Assembly (NCBI GenBank): GCA_963682025.1
Contig: OY821517.1
Location: 233,964,868-234,028,867, forward strand
DNA from: Cordilura impudica
Taxonomy: Eukaryota; Arthropoda; Insecta; Diptera; Scathophagidae
Direction: 5' to 3'
Length of the DNA: 64,000 nucleotides
Below the pieces are notes generated by a model. It searched no databases. It was not told the origin of the DNA and saw only the letters and a list, made by a program, of their open reading frames with translations. Positions 54,823 through 64,000 of the stretch are shown piece by piece (the first letter of the stretch is position 1; each line of letters begins with the position of its first letter). A program made the translations under genes and the position numbers.

Positions 54823-55911
54823 TTAAAATTTGCACCTATCTGTTTGTTTCCAGGCATCAAAGCGAATTTCATCGATGCAATTTTCATCAAATACTTTTAA
54901 TAAAGTATCTTTTAATTTATTTGTAAAGGGGCATGATTCACATTCCTCTAAAAAGCAAGCTGTTTTCGAGTTGGTACACTGTACCATTTTTAAGCAATCG
55001 TGATATGTTGCTAATGGAAATTCTGAAGACTCCAACAGTTTCTTAAAATTAGCACCAGCTATCATAAGTTTTACATTTTCGTGCTGTACACAGACACATA
55101 CATTATGTGTCCCGCTGGTTCCAGCCAAAACACAATGATGTGGCCTCAGCTTTACAAATTTTGAAATTCCAACTTCTACCTCGTTATTTTCGGTCTTAAA
55201 TTGTGCATGCAATTCGCCTAGGTTGCAAAGTAGTAACCTCTTCTGAACATGATTGCGAACTCCAGCATCGTTTTTCACGGAAACATAATCCTTTTTGCCC
55301 GGCATAAGTCGACTTATATCATCACGTTCATAAAAAGCTTTTATGAGTTCTTCTGTCTCTAAACTGAGAGATCTTCCAGGTTTTTCAAGTGGCTGTCTGA
55401 AAATTCCATAATTTGAAACCAATTGCTTAGCAACTCTTGCCTGTTTCTCGCTTGCACCGAATTCTTTAACAAGGTTTTGACGAGACCATGATTTTGGAGC
55501 AAGTGTAAGAAGTTGTATCTTTTCCTTGTGATTAATAGCATTGTTAAATGCATTCTTGAGTTGTTCCAAAACCTCAACTCCCGCTTTATGATAAGCATTG
55601 TTACAATCCAATGATTTTTTCTCCGTTAAGGGAATGAAGTTACAGTCACTATCACTATCTTCAGATGTAAATTCTGATGAAATATCATTTGGTTTAACTT
55701 TTGAGTTTAATAAATTATATCGACATTTATTACATATTTTTGCACTTTTAGTCAAAGATGGATCATTATTACGTATTGATATAGGAACACTACGCAAACA
55801 TAGTTTTTGTTTGTTTTTTGAAGTTTTTCTTTTACACTTAGCACATTCAGTTAGTAAATTTAGCTTATTCCGAATTTTCCGTAAAGGCGGCATTTTAAAT
55901 ATCAAAATCAA
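54823..55911 (-). CDS. Element H protein, unnamed transposon-associated family (362 residues)
   Basis: The start is at 55911; MPPLRKIRNKL six codons later is as likely. Residues about 20-65 have Cys pairs (ECAKCKRK, KICNKCRYNL) that could bind zinc. Then a polar linker, a helical region (KSWSRQNLVKEFGASEKQAR, a helix-turn-helix-like stretch), and a conserved core, SRLMPGKKDYVSV, QKRLLLCNLGELHAQF, KLRPHHCVLAGTSGTHNVCV, followed by Cys-rich ECESCPF. I recognise this core from many unannotated, multicopy arthropod proteins but know no function. Relatives are, as I recall, longer, and here the frame stops about 30 bases from the TIR, so the C-terminus is probably deleted. It might be a transposase or accessory protein (inference). 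Confidence 0.7.
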   Translation of the reverse strand: MILIFKMPPLRKIRNKLNLLTECAKCKRKTSKNKQKLCLRSVPISIRNNDPSLTKSAKICNKCRYNLLNSKVKPNDISSEFTSEDSDSDCNFIPLTEKKSLDCNNAYHKAGVEVLEQLKNAFNNAINHKEKIQLLTLAPKSWSRQNLVKEFGASEKQARVAKQLVSNYGIFRQPLEKPGRSLSLETEELIKAFYERDDISRLMPGKKDYVSVKNDAGVRNHVQKRLLLCNLGELHAQFKTENNEVEVGISKFVKLRPHHCVLAGTSGTHNVCVCVQHENVKLMIAGANFKKLLESSEFPLATYHDCLKMVQCTNSKTACFLEECESCPFTNKLKDTLLKVFDENCIDEIRFDAWKQTDRCKF

Positions 55912-56522
55912 AACGCTTTAAGAATTATGTTACACCGACAATAAGAAATGAAACAAATAAAGAACAACACAGGCAATAAAATTAATTTTTGCAACAATAA
56001 TGCACACCGGTAATAATGAAGCAAGTTAATTTTAGCGACCAACTATTAAAACAAGAAAAAAAATATTAATAACAACGGTTATCTTAAAAATTCGATATTT
56101 CAGAGACTGTTGTACCAGCCACCCTGAATTTTTGACACATAATAGCAAAAAAGACAAGCTTTTGAATAAAAATAATTTTAAAAAAATTAAAAGGGGGGTG
56201 TTTTGATTTACATCAAATTTACTAATTTGATCTCAAATTTAAAGGTCAAATATCAGCCAGAATAAAATCGCGATATCGGCATTGTAAAGCCCGTCAAAAA
56301 TACTTTTAGAATCACTTTTTTCTTTTTATTTTAATAAATTGTATAAAAAAATATAACAATAATGAAAAAAGCATTTTTTTAGAAACACAAAACTTCCCAA
56401 CCCTGTAATTCTGAAAATATTGCATCAAAGCTTTCAATATTTCGGATTTTGACAGCTACGCATTACAGAAACATTTTTCCAAAATTTTATCAAAATCGAA
56501 CAACATCGACTTTTTTTTTTGG
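55912..56522 (-). other. Element H 5' noncoding region
   Basis: About 600 bp upstream of the ORF with no coding sequence seen. It would have to hold the promoter. Confidence 0.5.
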
Positions 56523-56784
56523 GACCGTTCAGGAATTATGCCCCATATGACAATAACTTACAGTAACATGAGTATTATTTATCACATTTAAAAATGAATT
56601 TAATTTACATCCAACATAAACAATAAAAATTACATTGAACATATATTAATAACAAGTACTCAGCTTAAAATAATATCACAGTAAAGTTATTGTATTGCAA
56701 CCCTGTAACTAGCATTAATTTTGTCAGTATCCTCTTTTAAATTCATCGTATATTCCTTTTTCTGTTGGATTCGTAAACTTTCTA

Positions 56785-57270
56785 TGGTGGGAGGGACGGA
56801 CAAATATTGACATTTTTATTAGACACAGGAAGTAATAAGAACTACATTAAACCAGATTTAGTAAAAAACCCCAGACACAATAAAGAGATATTCGGTGCGA
56901 AATCAGTAGGTGGCGACATACAAATTACTAAACATACATTAGTAGACCTTTTCGGAATTGACAACGCCCCAATCAAATTCTACTTATTGCCTGGTTTAAT
57001 CTCGTTTGATGGAATTTTAGGGAATGACAGTTTGAAAGAAATTTCAGCAGTTATTCATACAGCCGAAAACTATTTCACAATTAGAGGAGGTAAAAAGATA
57101 CCTATTAAACAACGTTTGTCACAAAACGTAAATAACCTCGAATTAAGAATACAACACCTACCCAGCCACCAAAAAGTGTCATTAGAAAATCTCATAAAAC
57201 AACATCGTTGCCTTTTTGCAGACCCTGATGGGAAATTGACATATACCACTACAGAAGTTACCCTTACCCA
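56785..57270 (+). pseudogene. pol: Element G pol: protease (truncated start)
   Basis: Reads FLLDTGSNKNYI, the retropepsin active site DTGSN, then FDGILGNDSLKEI, the second conserved part of the fold, and a linker (HQKVSLENLIKQHRCLF). The upstream Gag is missing. The linker to RT is shortened and out of frame, with the frame ending at 57280 while RT starts in another frame at 57271. Typical gypsy/17.6-type protease. Inactive in context because nothing upstream would express it. Confidence 0.85.
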
Positions 57271-57999
57271 ATGGCCTTAAAAGATATTGTAGAAAAAGAA
57301 ATCGATCGTCTCCTTTGTGATGGCATTATAAGCCCATCACGGTCTCCATATAATTCACCCATATGGGTCGTACCCAAAAAGGAAGATTTTTCAGGACAGA
57401 AAAAATACAGATTAGTTGTCGATTTTAGACGACTAAATGCAGTAACTGTGGCCGATAGGTACCCCATTCCGGAAATTAATGACGTTCTATCCAACTTAGG
57501 TGGGAATCAATACTTTACAGTGTTAGATCTTAAGAGCGGCTTTCATCAGATAACATTAAGAGAAGAGGATAGGGGAACAACAGCCTTTTCAGTAAACAAC
57601 GGAAAATATGAATATACCAGGTTACCGTTTGGGCTGAAAAATGTTCCATCAATATTTCAGAGAGCACTCGACGATATATTGAGAGAATTTATTGGGAAGA
57701 TATGTTACGTATATGTGGACGACATCATAATTTTCAGTAAGGATGCGAAATCTCATCTGGAACATGTGGGAACAATATTTATGACACTAGAATTAGCTAA
57801 TATGAAAGTTCAACTAGACAAATGCGAATTTTTCAAACATGAGGTTGAATTTTTAGGCTTCGTGGTATCAAAGGAAGGTGTAATGACAAATCCCAAAAAG
57901 GTCGATTCAATTTTGAAATTTTGCTATCCAAAAACACTAAAAGAACTTCGGTCATTTCTCTATAGAAGGCTTATTAGGGGTTATGCAGATATTGCATAA
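57271..57999 (+). pseudogene. pol: Element G pol: reverse transcriptase
   Basis: 242 codons: VEKEIDRLLCDGIISPSRSP, YRLVVDFRRLNAVTVADRYP, VLDLKSGFHQITL (first catalytic Asp), RLPFGLKNVPSIFQRAL, and VYVDDIIIFSKD with YVDD at residues 148-151. Near the end an in-frame deletion of about six codons turns the usual LGLASYYRRFI stretch into FLYRRLIRGYADIA, and a TAA at 57997-57999 closes the frame. The palm is complete, so decay is recent or mild. Confidence 0.92.
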
Positions 58000-58002
58000 C
58001 CT

Positions 58003-59856
58003 TTGACAGCGCTTCTGAGAGGATCGGACGGACGAATTTCAAAATCTATATCAAGTCAGACGAAAATAGAATTGGATACTTCACCCAAGAATGCATTCGA
58101 TCAATTGAAAAACGCATTGGCTTCACGTGAAGTTTTGTTATCATATCCCAATTTCGAAAAAGATTTTCAATTGACTACAGACGCTTCCAACTTTGCAATT
58201 GGTGCAGTGTTAAGTCAAGAAGAAAAACCAATTGCATTTATTTCCAGAACATTGAACAAAACAGAGGAGAACTATACAACTAATGAAAGAGAGATGTTAG
58301 CCATTATATGGGCACTGAAACCTCTAAGAAATTATTTGTATGGTTCCAAAAAAGTGGTGATCTATACGGCTCACCAGCCCTTGACATACGCCCTCAGCAA
58401 TAATAATAATAACTCAAAAATGAAAAGGTGGAAATGTATTTTGGAAGAGTATAACTACGAGTTGAAGTATAAACCTGGACTAACAAATGTAGTTGCTGAT
58501 GCTCTATCCAGAGTCCCTATAGGATTAAATCCTATAAATGCCCAAATAAACTCTTTGACCCCCACCGAACACAGCGCAGAAAGTTCGTCAGAACATTTAA
58601 TACACAGCGTAGAAACTCCAATAAATGTTTTCAAAAATCAATTATTTATAAATGTGTACAACGCATCATCGTACCAATTTCAAATTGTATTTCCCGGAGT
58701 ACATAGACACATTATTATAGAACCCCAATACGACGAACAAATCCTAGTGAACATTCTAAGAAAATATCTGAATCCGTCTGTCATTAACGGAATAAAAACT
58801 CCTGAATGGATAATGGGAAAAATCCAATTATTTTATCCCAATCATTTCGCAAATTACAAATGCCGCTTTACACAGTCGACCGTTGAAGATATAACATCTG
58901 AGAATGACCAAGAAAATCTGATAATAGAAACACACAATAGGGCTCATCGAAATGATAGAGAAAATAAAAAGCAAATGTTGGAAAAATATTATTTCCCTGG
59001 CATGTCAGGTAAAATAAAAAGAATTATAAAATTATGTTCTATATGTAAAAAGGGAAAATATGAGAGACACCCAAATAACCCAGAATTACACGAAACTCCC
59101 ATACCAACATATCCAGGGCATATTGTACATATCGACATTTTTCGACCGATAAAAAAACTCATTTTAACATCAATTGATAAATTTTCTAAGTACGCAAAAA
59201 TAAAATTATTAATTATTATTATTAAAATTATTAAAAGATCTATAGAACATGTCCGAAAACCCCTTAGGGAAATTTTGTTTTCATATGGAGTGCCAAAGTA
59301 TGTGGTTATGGACAACGAACCCTCCTTAAACTCTGCATCCATACAATTCATGATGAAAGATGATCTAAAAATTGATGTATTTACCACCCCGTCATACAAG
59401 AGCGAAATAAATTGTCAAATAGAAAGATTCCACTCCACTTTAGCGGAAATCATGAGATGCCTGAAAAATGATGGAACATCCAGAGATTTTGAAGAATTGC
59501 TGGAAAGATCGGTGAATGAATATAACCACACGTTCCATTCGACGACTAATAAGAAACCAGTTGACTTGTATTTTGGGCGAACAATTGATTTTTCTCCCCA
59601 AGACTATGAGACGACAAGACTATCCAACGTTGAGAGACTGAAACGAAAACAGGAAAAAGACTTTAGTTATCATAACAAAAATAAAAAACCTACAAAAGAA
59701 TATGTGCCCGGTCAGTTGATTTACGTAAAAAATAATAAAAGGTTGGGTACAAAGCTGAGTAATCGCTTTAAAGAAGAGATTGTTAGGGAAAATAGAGGGA
59801 CAACCGTAGTTACCGAAAGCGGCCGGGTTATCCATAAAGGTCATATTAGAAATTGA
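58003..59856 (+). pseudogene. pol: Element G pol: RNase H and integrase
   Basis: 617 open codons. RNase H: TTDASNFAIGAVLSQ, NEREMLAIIWALK, VVADALSRV. The third acidic position reads IYTAHQPL where relatives have TDHQPL, a catalytic Asp to Ala change. Integrase: zinc domain (HNRAHRNDREN, CSICKKGK), triad Asp in HIDIFRPI, Asp in VVMDNEPS, Glu in CQIERFHSTL, and a C-terminal domain EYVPGQLIYVKNNKR. An Ile-rich low-complexity stretch sits near residues 400-410. Only the stop before it and the RNase H change are obvious lesions. Confidence 0.92.
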
Positions 59857-61449
59857 CGAAATATTTCTTTATTTTTATTTTATTTTTTTTTATTAATAAA
59901 CAGCGCGTTAGCAGATTTCAACATTCTAGACTACTCCAACTCTAGATTGATAACCATTCAGAATGGTATCGCAAGGAGACAGAATGACACATTTAAAGTT
60001 ATACACTCAATCAATCTCGAACAATATCAAGCCTTATCAGAAGAACTTGAAACAATTTTGAATACGAACATTACATTCAAACATCCGCTCCTTCCGTTTT
60101 TAACGCAACAAATCATTGATATAAAAAGTCTTCTTAAACGCCTATGTCCAGGTAGAAAGAAGAGATCAATAGATTTTGTAGGCAGTGCATTGAAATGGAT
60201 TGCCGGAACTCCAGACAGTAATGTTTGGGAAATCCTTAATCAAAAGATCGGAAATCTTTTAGAAAATAATAATAGACAAATGGTAATAAATGAACTGACT
60301 ATTGACAGAATACAAGAAATATCGAATATTACTAACGAAATTTTGAAAGTAAAAAGAGAAGATTGGAATAACGAGTTAGCAAGTAAATTAGAACACAAAT
60401 TGATTTTGATAAAAAAGGAATTACAGAACATCGAATATGCCATCCAATGGGCCAAAGTTAATATTGTAAATTCATTTATTTTATCAAAAACTGAAATCGA
60501 AGTACTTAATGATGTTCTGACTAATTATAATATACCATTATTTAACGTAGATGAGTTGTTATCATTTGGAAATGTAAAAATCGTTACAAATAATAAAGAA
60601 ATTCCGTACATTTTAAGTATTCCAATCATTCAAAATGATATCTGCAAAATGTATTTAGCAAAACCAGTAAAAATTGGCCATTTAATTGATAGAATTGAAT
60701 TTGATAAAATTTTGAATTGTAATAATGTTTTATTTGCTATTAAAGATAAATGCAAAAATTATAATGATCTAACCATATGTAAAAGAGATAAATTAATAAA
60801 ATTAAGATATGATTATTGTATAACAAATTTATTTAAGAACGAGATAGGGAACTGCACCCAGGTAAACAACGAACACATACCCACCGTAGAGGAAATCGGA
60901 AGTGATATTCTATTATTAAATCAATATAACGGCAAAATCAGTCTGAACAATGAAGAAATAATTTTAAATGGAGCTTATCTACTTAAATATTACAATACAG
61001 CAATAATAATCGATGACCGTGAATATTTCTCCAAAGAAGTAAGCGGCAGCAAACCTCTCCCAGCCTCTCTACAACCAAAAGCAGCAAACGCAAAAACAGA
61101 AGAAGTCCTATCCCTACAAAGACTCCATAAGATCAATATTGGAAATTTTGAGAGATTGGAACTATTGGAAACCAAGAATAACCTGCTGGTAACTTCAAGT
61201 ACAATTACCATAATTTCAGCCCTAGTCATCACCATTTGGTTAACAACGAAGAAGATATTAAAACAGAAAAAAAAGAGGTCAGAAACAGAAACAATTTCAT
61301 TAGAACAAATAGAAAAGGTACAAGACACAGAGAGGAAACCCGAGAAAAAAAAACAAGCATTTACGACTTACACACGTTCTAGGCAATCGGGACGATTGCA
61401 TTTGAGGAGGGAGGAGTTAACACGAGAAACATTTAAAATAATAAAATAA
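59857..61449 (+). CDS. env: Element G env: fusion-type envelope protein, open
   Basis: The frame is open from 59857, just after the pol stop at 59854-59856. The part from 59947 gives 500 residues. A hydrophobic leader (LFYFFLLINSALA) precedes the mature start near DFNILDYSN. There is no ATG at the head of the frame, so translation probably depends on a spliced RNA; TTTTTATTAATAAACAG ending at 59901 looks like an acceptor. Numbering from 59947, a furin-type site RKKR at 70-73 precedes SIDFVGSALKWIAG, the conserved fusion-peptide region. A membrane segment lies at about 413-434 and a basic tail of 66 residues follows. The family mediates membrane fusion. No stop or frameshift interrupts it. Confidence 0.88.
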   Translation, partial: RNISLFLFYFFLLINSALADFNILDYSNSRLITIQNGIARRQNDTFKVIHSINLEQYQALSEELETILNTNITFKHPLLPFLTQQIIDIKSLLKRLCPGRKKRSIDFVGSALKWIAGTPDSNVWEILNQKIGNLLENNNRQMVINELTIDRIQEISNITNEILKVKREDWNNELASKLEHKLILIKKELQNIEYAIQWAKVNIVNSFILSKTEIEVLNDVLTNYNIPLFNVDELLSFGNVKIVTNNKEIPYILSIPIIQNDICKMYLAKPVKIGHLIDRIEFDKILNCNNVLFAIKDKCKNYNDLTICKRDKLIKLRYDYCITNLFKNEIGNCTQVNNEHIPTVEEIGSDILLLNQYNGKISLNNEEIILNGAYLLKYYNTAIIIDDREYFSKEVSGSKPLPASLQPKAANAKTEEVLSLQRLHKINIGNFERLELLETKNNLLVTSSTITIISALVITIWLTTKKILKQKKKRSETETISLEQIEKVQDTERKPEKKKQAFTTYTRSRQSGRLHLRREELTRETFKIIK

Positions 61450-63384
61450 AAAAGAAATTTACACGTTCACAAAGCTGAAGTCGTGTCTGCGATATTTGAG
61501 ACACATTCCGCAACGCAGCTTGTTCACATGCTGACACAACCTTCTTACTTTGTATATCCATAATAACTGCATGTTAGAAATAAATCAGTATATTATTTTA
61601 TTTACATAAAATTCTGCAATAATTTGTTGTGGGGAAAATACATTTCTTTTGCATTAACAGAGTGTCACTTCATTTTGCTCAGCGTGACTATGCCAAAGTA
61701 GATGGCGCCACAATTTTTGTTCTAATTAGCTTTGCAATAGTTATTTTAATTTTAACATGAATGTCAATATTTTCAACTAGATATCATACAGAACAATGTT
61801 AAGAGTATACACGGGCTGGTCTTTTATTTCATACGTTTTTTCATTATTCTTTTACAAATATGAACATAAGTTTGGCGTATTAACTTCTTGTTGTCTTTAC
61901 AAAATAGAGTTACCGAGTTCATCAATGAGTTATTTGCTCTCAAAACAGTTCTACATAGTTATATAGAATTATTATTTGGCTTTACCTACAAAATATTTGA
62001 TTGCGATTACATCTAATTTTTAAAAATTGGTTATAATTACTAAAGCATTATTATTCACATAAATACAAAATTGCACTTTTTAAATTTTCCATTCAAATTT
62101 TAGAAAATGTCAATTCTAAAAACTGGAATAAAAATTTCCAATTATAAATTAGAAAATATTAATTAAATTTCAGATAATCATATCAAAACGTCGGAAATAA
62201 TAATTTTAAATTTAGAAGACATCAATTGCATCTTTAATATATAAATTTTATTCGTTAAACACAAATTGAAATTCAAAAAAAAAAACACCAAATATGTTTA
62301 CATTATAAAAAATGCTTACATTTAAAAAAAATATTGGCATTCAAGAGAAATTAACAGCTTTTCAGTAACTTCTTTTAACGATAGTCGAGTCGTTAAAAAA
62401 GAAAATATCAAAATTATCAGTAAAATTTTTAAATTGTTAAAGTCAGCTGTTGTTGTTATCTAAACGACAACCATTTTTGTGTTGTTTATTGAATCGATAA
62501 AAACTTAAATTTTTAGGTTGAAATGTCGTCATACATATATAAAAATCATAAAATAGTGAAAATATTTTGCTTTTATTGAAAAACTTTTTATATAAATAAA
62601 AAATTAAATAGCATATTCAATTCATTATTTCATTTTCAAAGAAACAAACAGAAATATAAGTAAAAAAATAATGATATTAAACATAAACATAAAATCATCC
62701 TGTCAAACACGAAGTAATTTTTTTTTTCTATTCTTCTTTGTGTGTTTCGCTTATTTGACAGAGATGCCACTCGCTTACAATTTAAATAAATAGAAAAATA
62801 GATTTGTCGACTGTCATTATGATGTATGTACTTAGTAAATCACTTTATCCTTAGTGCAAACAGCAATAGCTTTCGATATATTTTGCGATTGTCGGATCGT
62901 TGAAATTTACAGAATCGGACAACAGAAAACATTAATTTAAATTCAATGAATTTAAAAAAATTTCAAATACTTAAGAATTGCGAACATAAAAATTGTTACA
63001 TAAATAAACGCAATTTGATGAGCATGTTATTTATATATAAATTTTCAAAATTTTTTTTGGATGAAAATTTGAAGTTTTTCAGAAAATAAAGGTAACATAA
63101 TTTTTTTTTTAGAATTTGTATTTGTATTTATTGTTTTCCAAAACAACAAGATTAAAAATCTTATAATTATAGTTAAGGAGTTTTACATTGTTGATTATTA
63201 TAATTGCTTTAATATAATGATGATTAAATTAAAAAAAATAAAACTTACAAAATATGAAAATAACTAAAATCATACATAACATCGAATATATAAAAAAAAA
63301 TTAAGGAAAAATTGACTAACAAAACAAAGAGGAAGAAAAAAAAAAAATAAATAAAATTATGCATAGAATTTAAAAATTTGTTTC
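61450..63384. other. AT-rich stretch, no gene seen
   Basis: No open frame of note, LTR pair or TIR pair recognised. The first 180 bases may be the 3' end of element G. The rest could be host intergenic or intron DNA. Confidence 0.5.
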
Positions 63385-64000
63385 TTAAACTGTTGGGCGT
63401 TGCTTATAAATTTAAGATTTGATGGTAGCGAGTTCTAAAGACGGATTGAATTCACATAGAATTGAAATTTTGAAAAAGAGTTTTCGTATTTATCAGGCCG
63501 TATGTCATTGGTCTTTTCAGAGCGCGTGAGTTCAAATTTTCCAAATAGATACATTGGATGGCGAGTGAATATAACCTTATGTAGCAGTATCAATGTTCTA
63601 ATGTTCAACAGATAAGAAAAGTTTACGCCATGAAGCTTTTTAGAGTACTGAGAAATGTGGTCATATTTTCCCAAGCTAAAAACATGTCTTAATATGAGTT
63701 ATACGTTGATAGAAGTTTTCTACTACTTCTGGAATCACTTTTCGCATATATTTCGCATTCATATAACAAACAATGTGGGGATGAGATAAGTTTTAGCAAT
63801 TAATATACGAATTTTTTGTTGTGTAAAGTATTGGGTATGCCATAAATTCCGTAACATTGAACAAGTTTTCCCTGAAGCAATTTTTATGTGGTCAGACCAT
63901 GTCAGTGAGCCGGTTTGTACTATTTTTATTCGTTGATTATTCAGAAGTAATATTGGCTCCTGGGGCAAGATCAATGTTCTTTTGGCTAATATTAAACATT
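63385..64000 (-). pseudogene. LINE (Jockey/CR1-type superfamily) 3' end, runs off the window
   Basis: Minus-strand reading gives LLNNQRIKIVQTGSLTWSDH, then KTCSMLRNLWHTQYFTQQKI, RILIAKTYLIPTL, and after a frame change KLHGVNFSYLLNIRTLILLH, then RLWNSLPSNLKFISNAQQF (about 63385-63430). This is the C-terminal end of a LINE reverse transcriptase: LTWSDHI is the thumb-side motif and the RLWNSLP ending is typical of the Jockey/CR1/L2 group. The catalytic palm would lie beyond 64000. Frame changes near 63760 and 63435 and one stop mark it as a decayed copy. A- and T-rich sequence at 63335-63358 may be its tail. Confidence 0.75.

Larger units (their letters stand above)
54767..56548 (-). mobile_element. 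Element H: TIR transposon with one gene of unnamed family
   Basis: The left end ATATGGGGCATAATTCCTGA (continuing ACGGTC, 54767-54792) and right end (56523-56548) are perfect inverted repeats of 26 bp. The outermost ATAT may be the duplicated target and GGGGCATAATT the true start. The 1.8 kb element holds one minus-strand ORF. Confidence 0.8.
56785..61449 (+). mobile_element. Element G: errantivirus-like Ty3/gypsy element, 5'-truncated
   Basis: Protease, RT, RNase H, integrase and env follow in the errantivirus order. The LTR, leader and gag are absent on the left, with protease sequence starting abruptly at about 56785. On the right no LTR is certain. AT-rich sequence to about 61630 with AATAAA at 61588 might be an LTR remnant. 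Confidence 0.85.

Overview
This window is a transposon graveyard from a eukaryotic genome. The element families point to an insect, most likely a higher fly (Diptera): 412/mdg1-type and errantivirus-type Ty3/gypsy elements, a BEL/Pao element, an R1-clade LINE, a Helitron, and the hairpin-headed TATACCC dispersed repeat. The DNA is strongly AT-rich apart from a GC-rich island inside the Helitron. No rRNA, tRNA or CRISPR was seen. The only candidate host sequence is one possible exon near the left edge.

Layout, using letters for the elements. 1-3764: flank with a candidate host exon (minus), two hairpin-headed repeats, a MITE and a decayed R1-clade LINE. 3765-54250: one nested stack. The oldest layer is F, an errantivirus-like env remnant (minus). 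Element C (plus; CsRn1-like gypsy with a tRNA-Trp-type primer site) inserted into F. The left part of C plus adjoining F was then duplicated in tandem (units at 3765 and 21386). Element B (minus; 412/mdg1-type, 5308-20916, target duplication CTGG) inserted into the gag of the first C unit, and element A (minus; a second 412/mdg1-type element, 10363-17824) inserted into the gag of B. Element D (plus, 23813-52205, target duplication ACTC) inserted into the RNase H region of C. D is a tandem LTR-internal-LTR-internal-LTR array of a gypsy element with 1.9 kb LTRs. A BEL/Pao element E (minus, 24248-32682, target duplication AGCAG) sits in its first LTR and a 3,000 bp non-autonomous Helitron (47611-50610) in its third. 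54767-56548: H, a terminal-inverted-repeat transposon whose only gene belongs to a family I cannot name. 56785-61449: G, a 5'-truncated errantivirus-like element with broken pol but an open env. 61450-63384: no gene seen. 63385-64000: 3' end of a LINE (minus), running off the window.

Most interesting content. (1) The Gag of D begins with a complete RING-H2 finger of the E3-ubiquitin-ligase type, upstream of ordinary Gag and CCHC domains; pol follows at a -1 frameshift with a canonical slippery heptamer. (2) E carries a third ORF after integrase that parallels its own nucleocapsid-protease-linker segment. (3) A and B both carry two small ORFs before gag, one with an MG-type N-terminus plus a membrane segment. 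(4) H pairs clear terminal inverted repeats with an unnamed zinc-binding-like protein.

Limits: all calls come from reading the sequence, and family names rest on motif recognition without database searches. Many frameshifts in otherwise young elements could be real decay or assembly indels.
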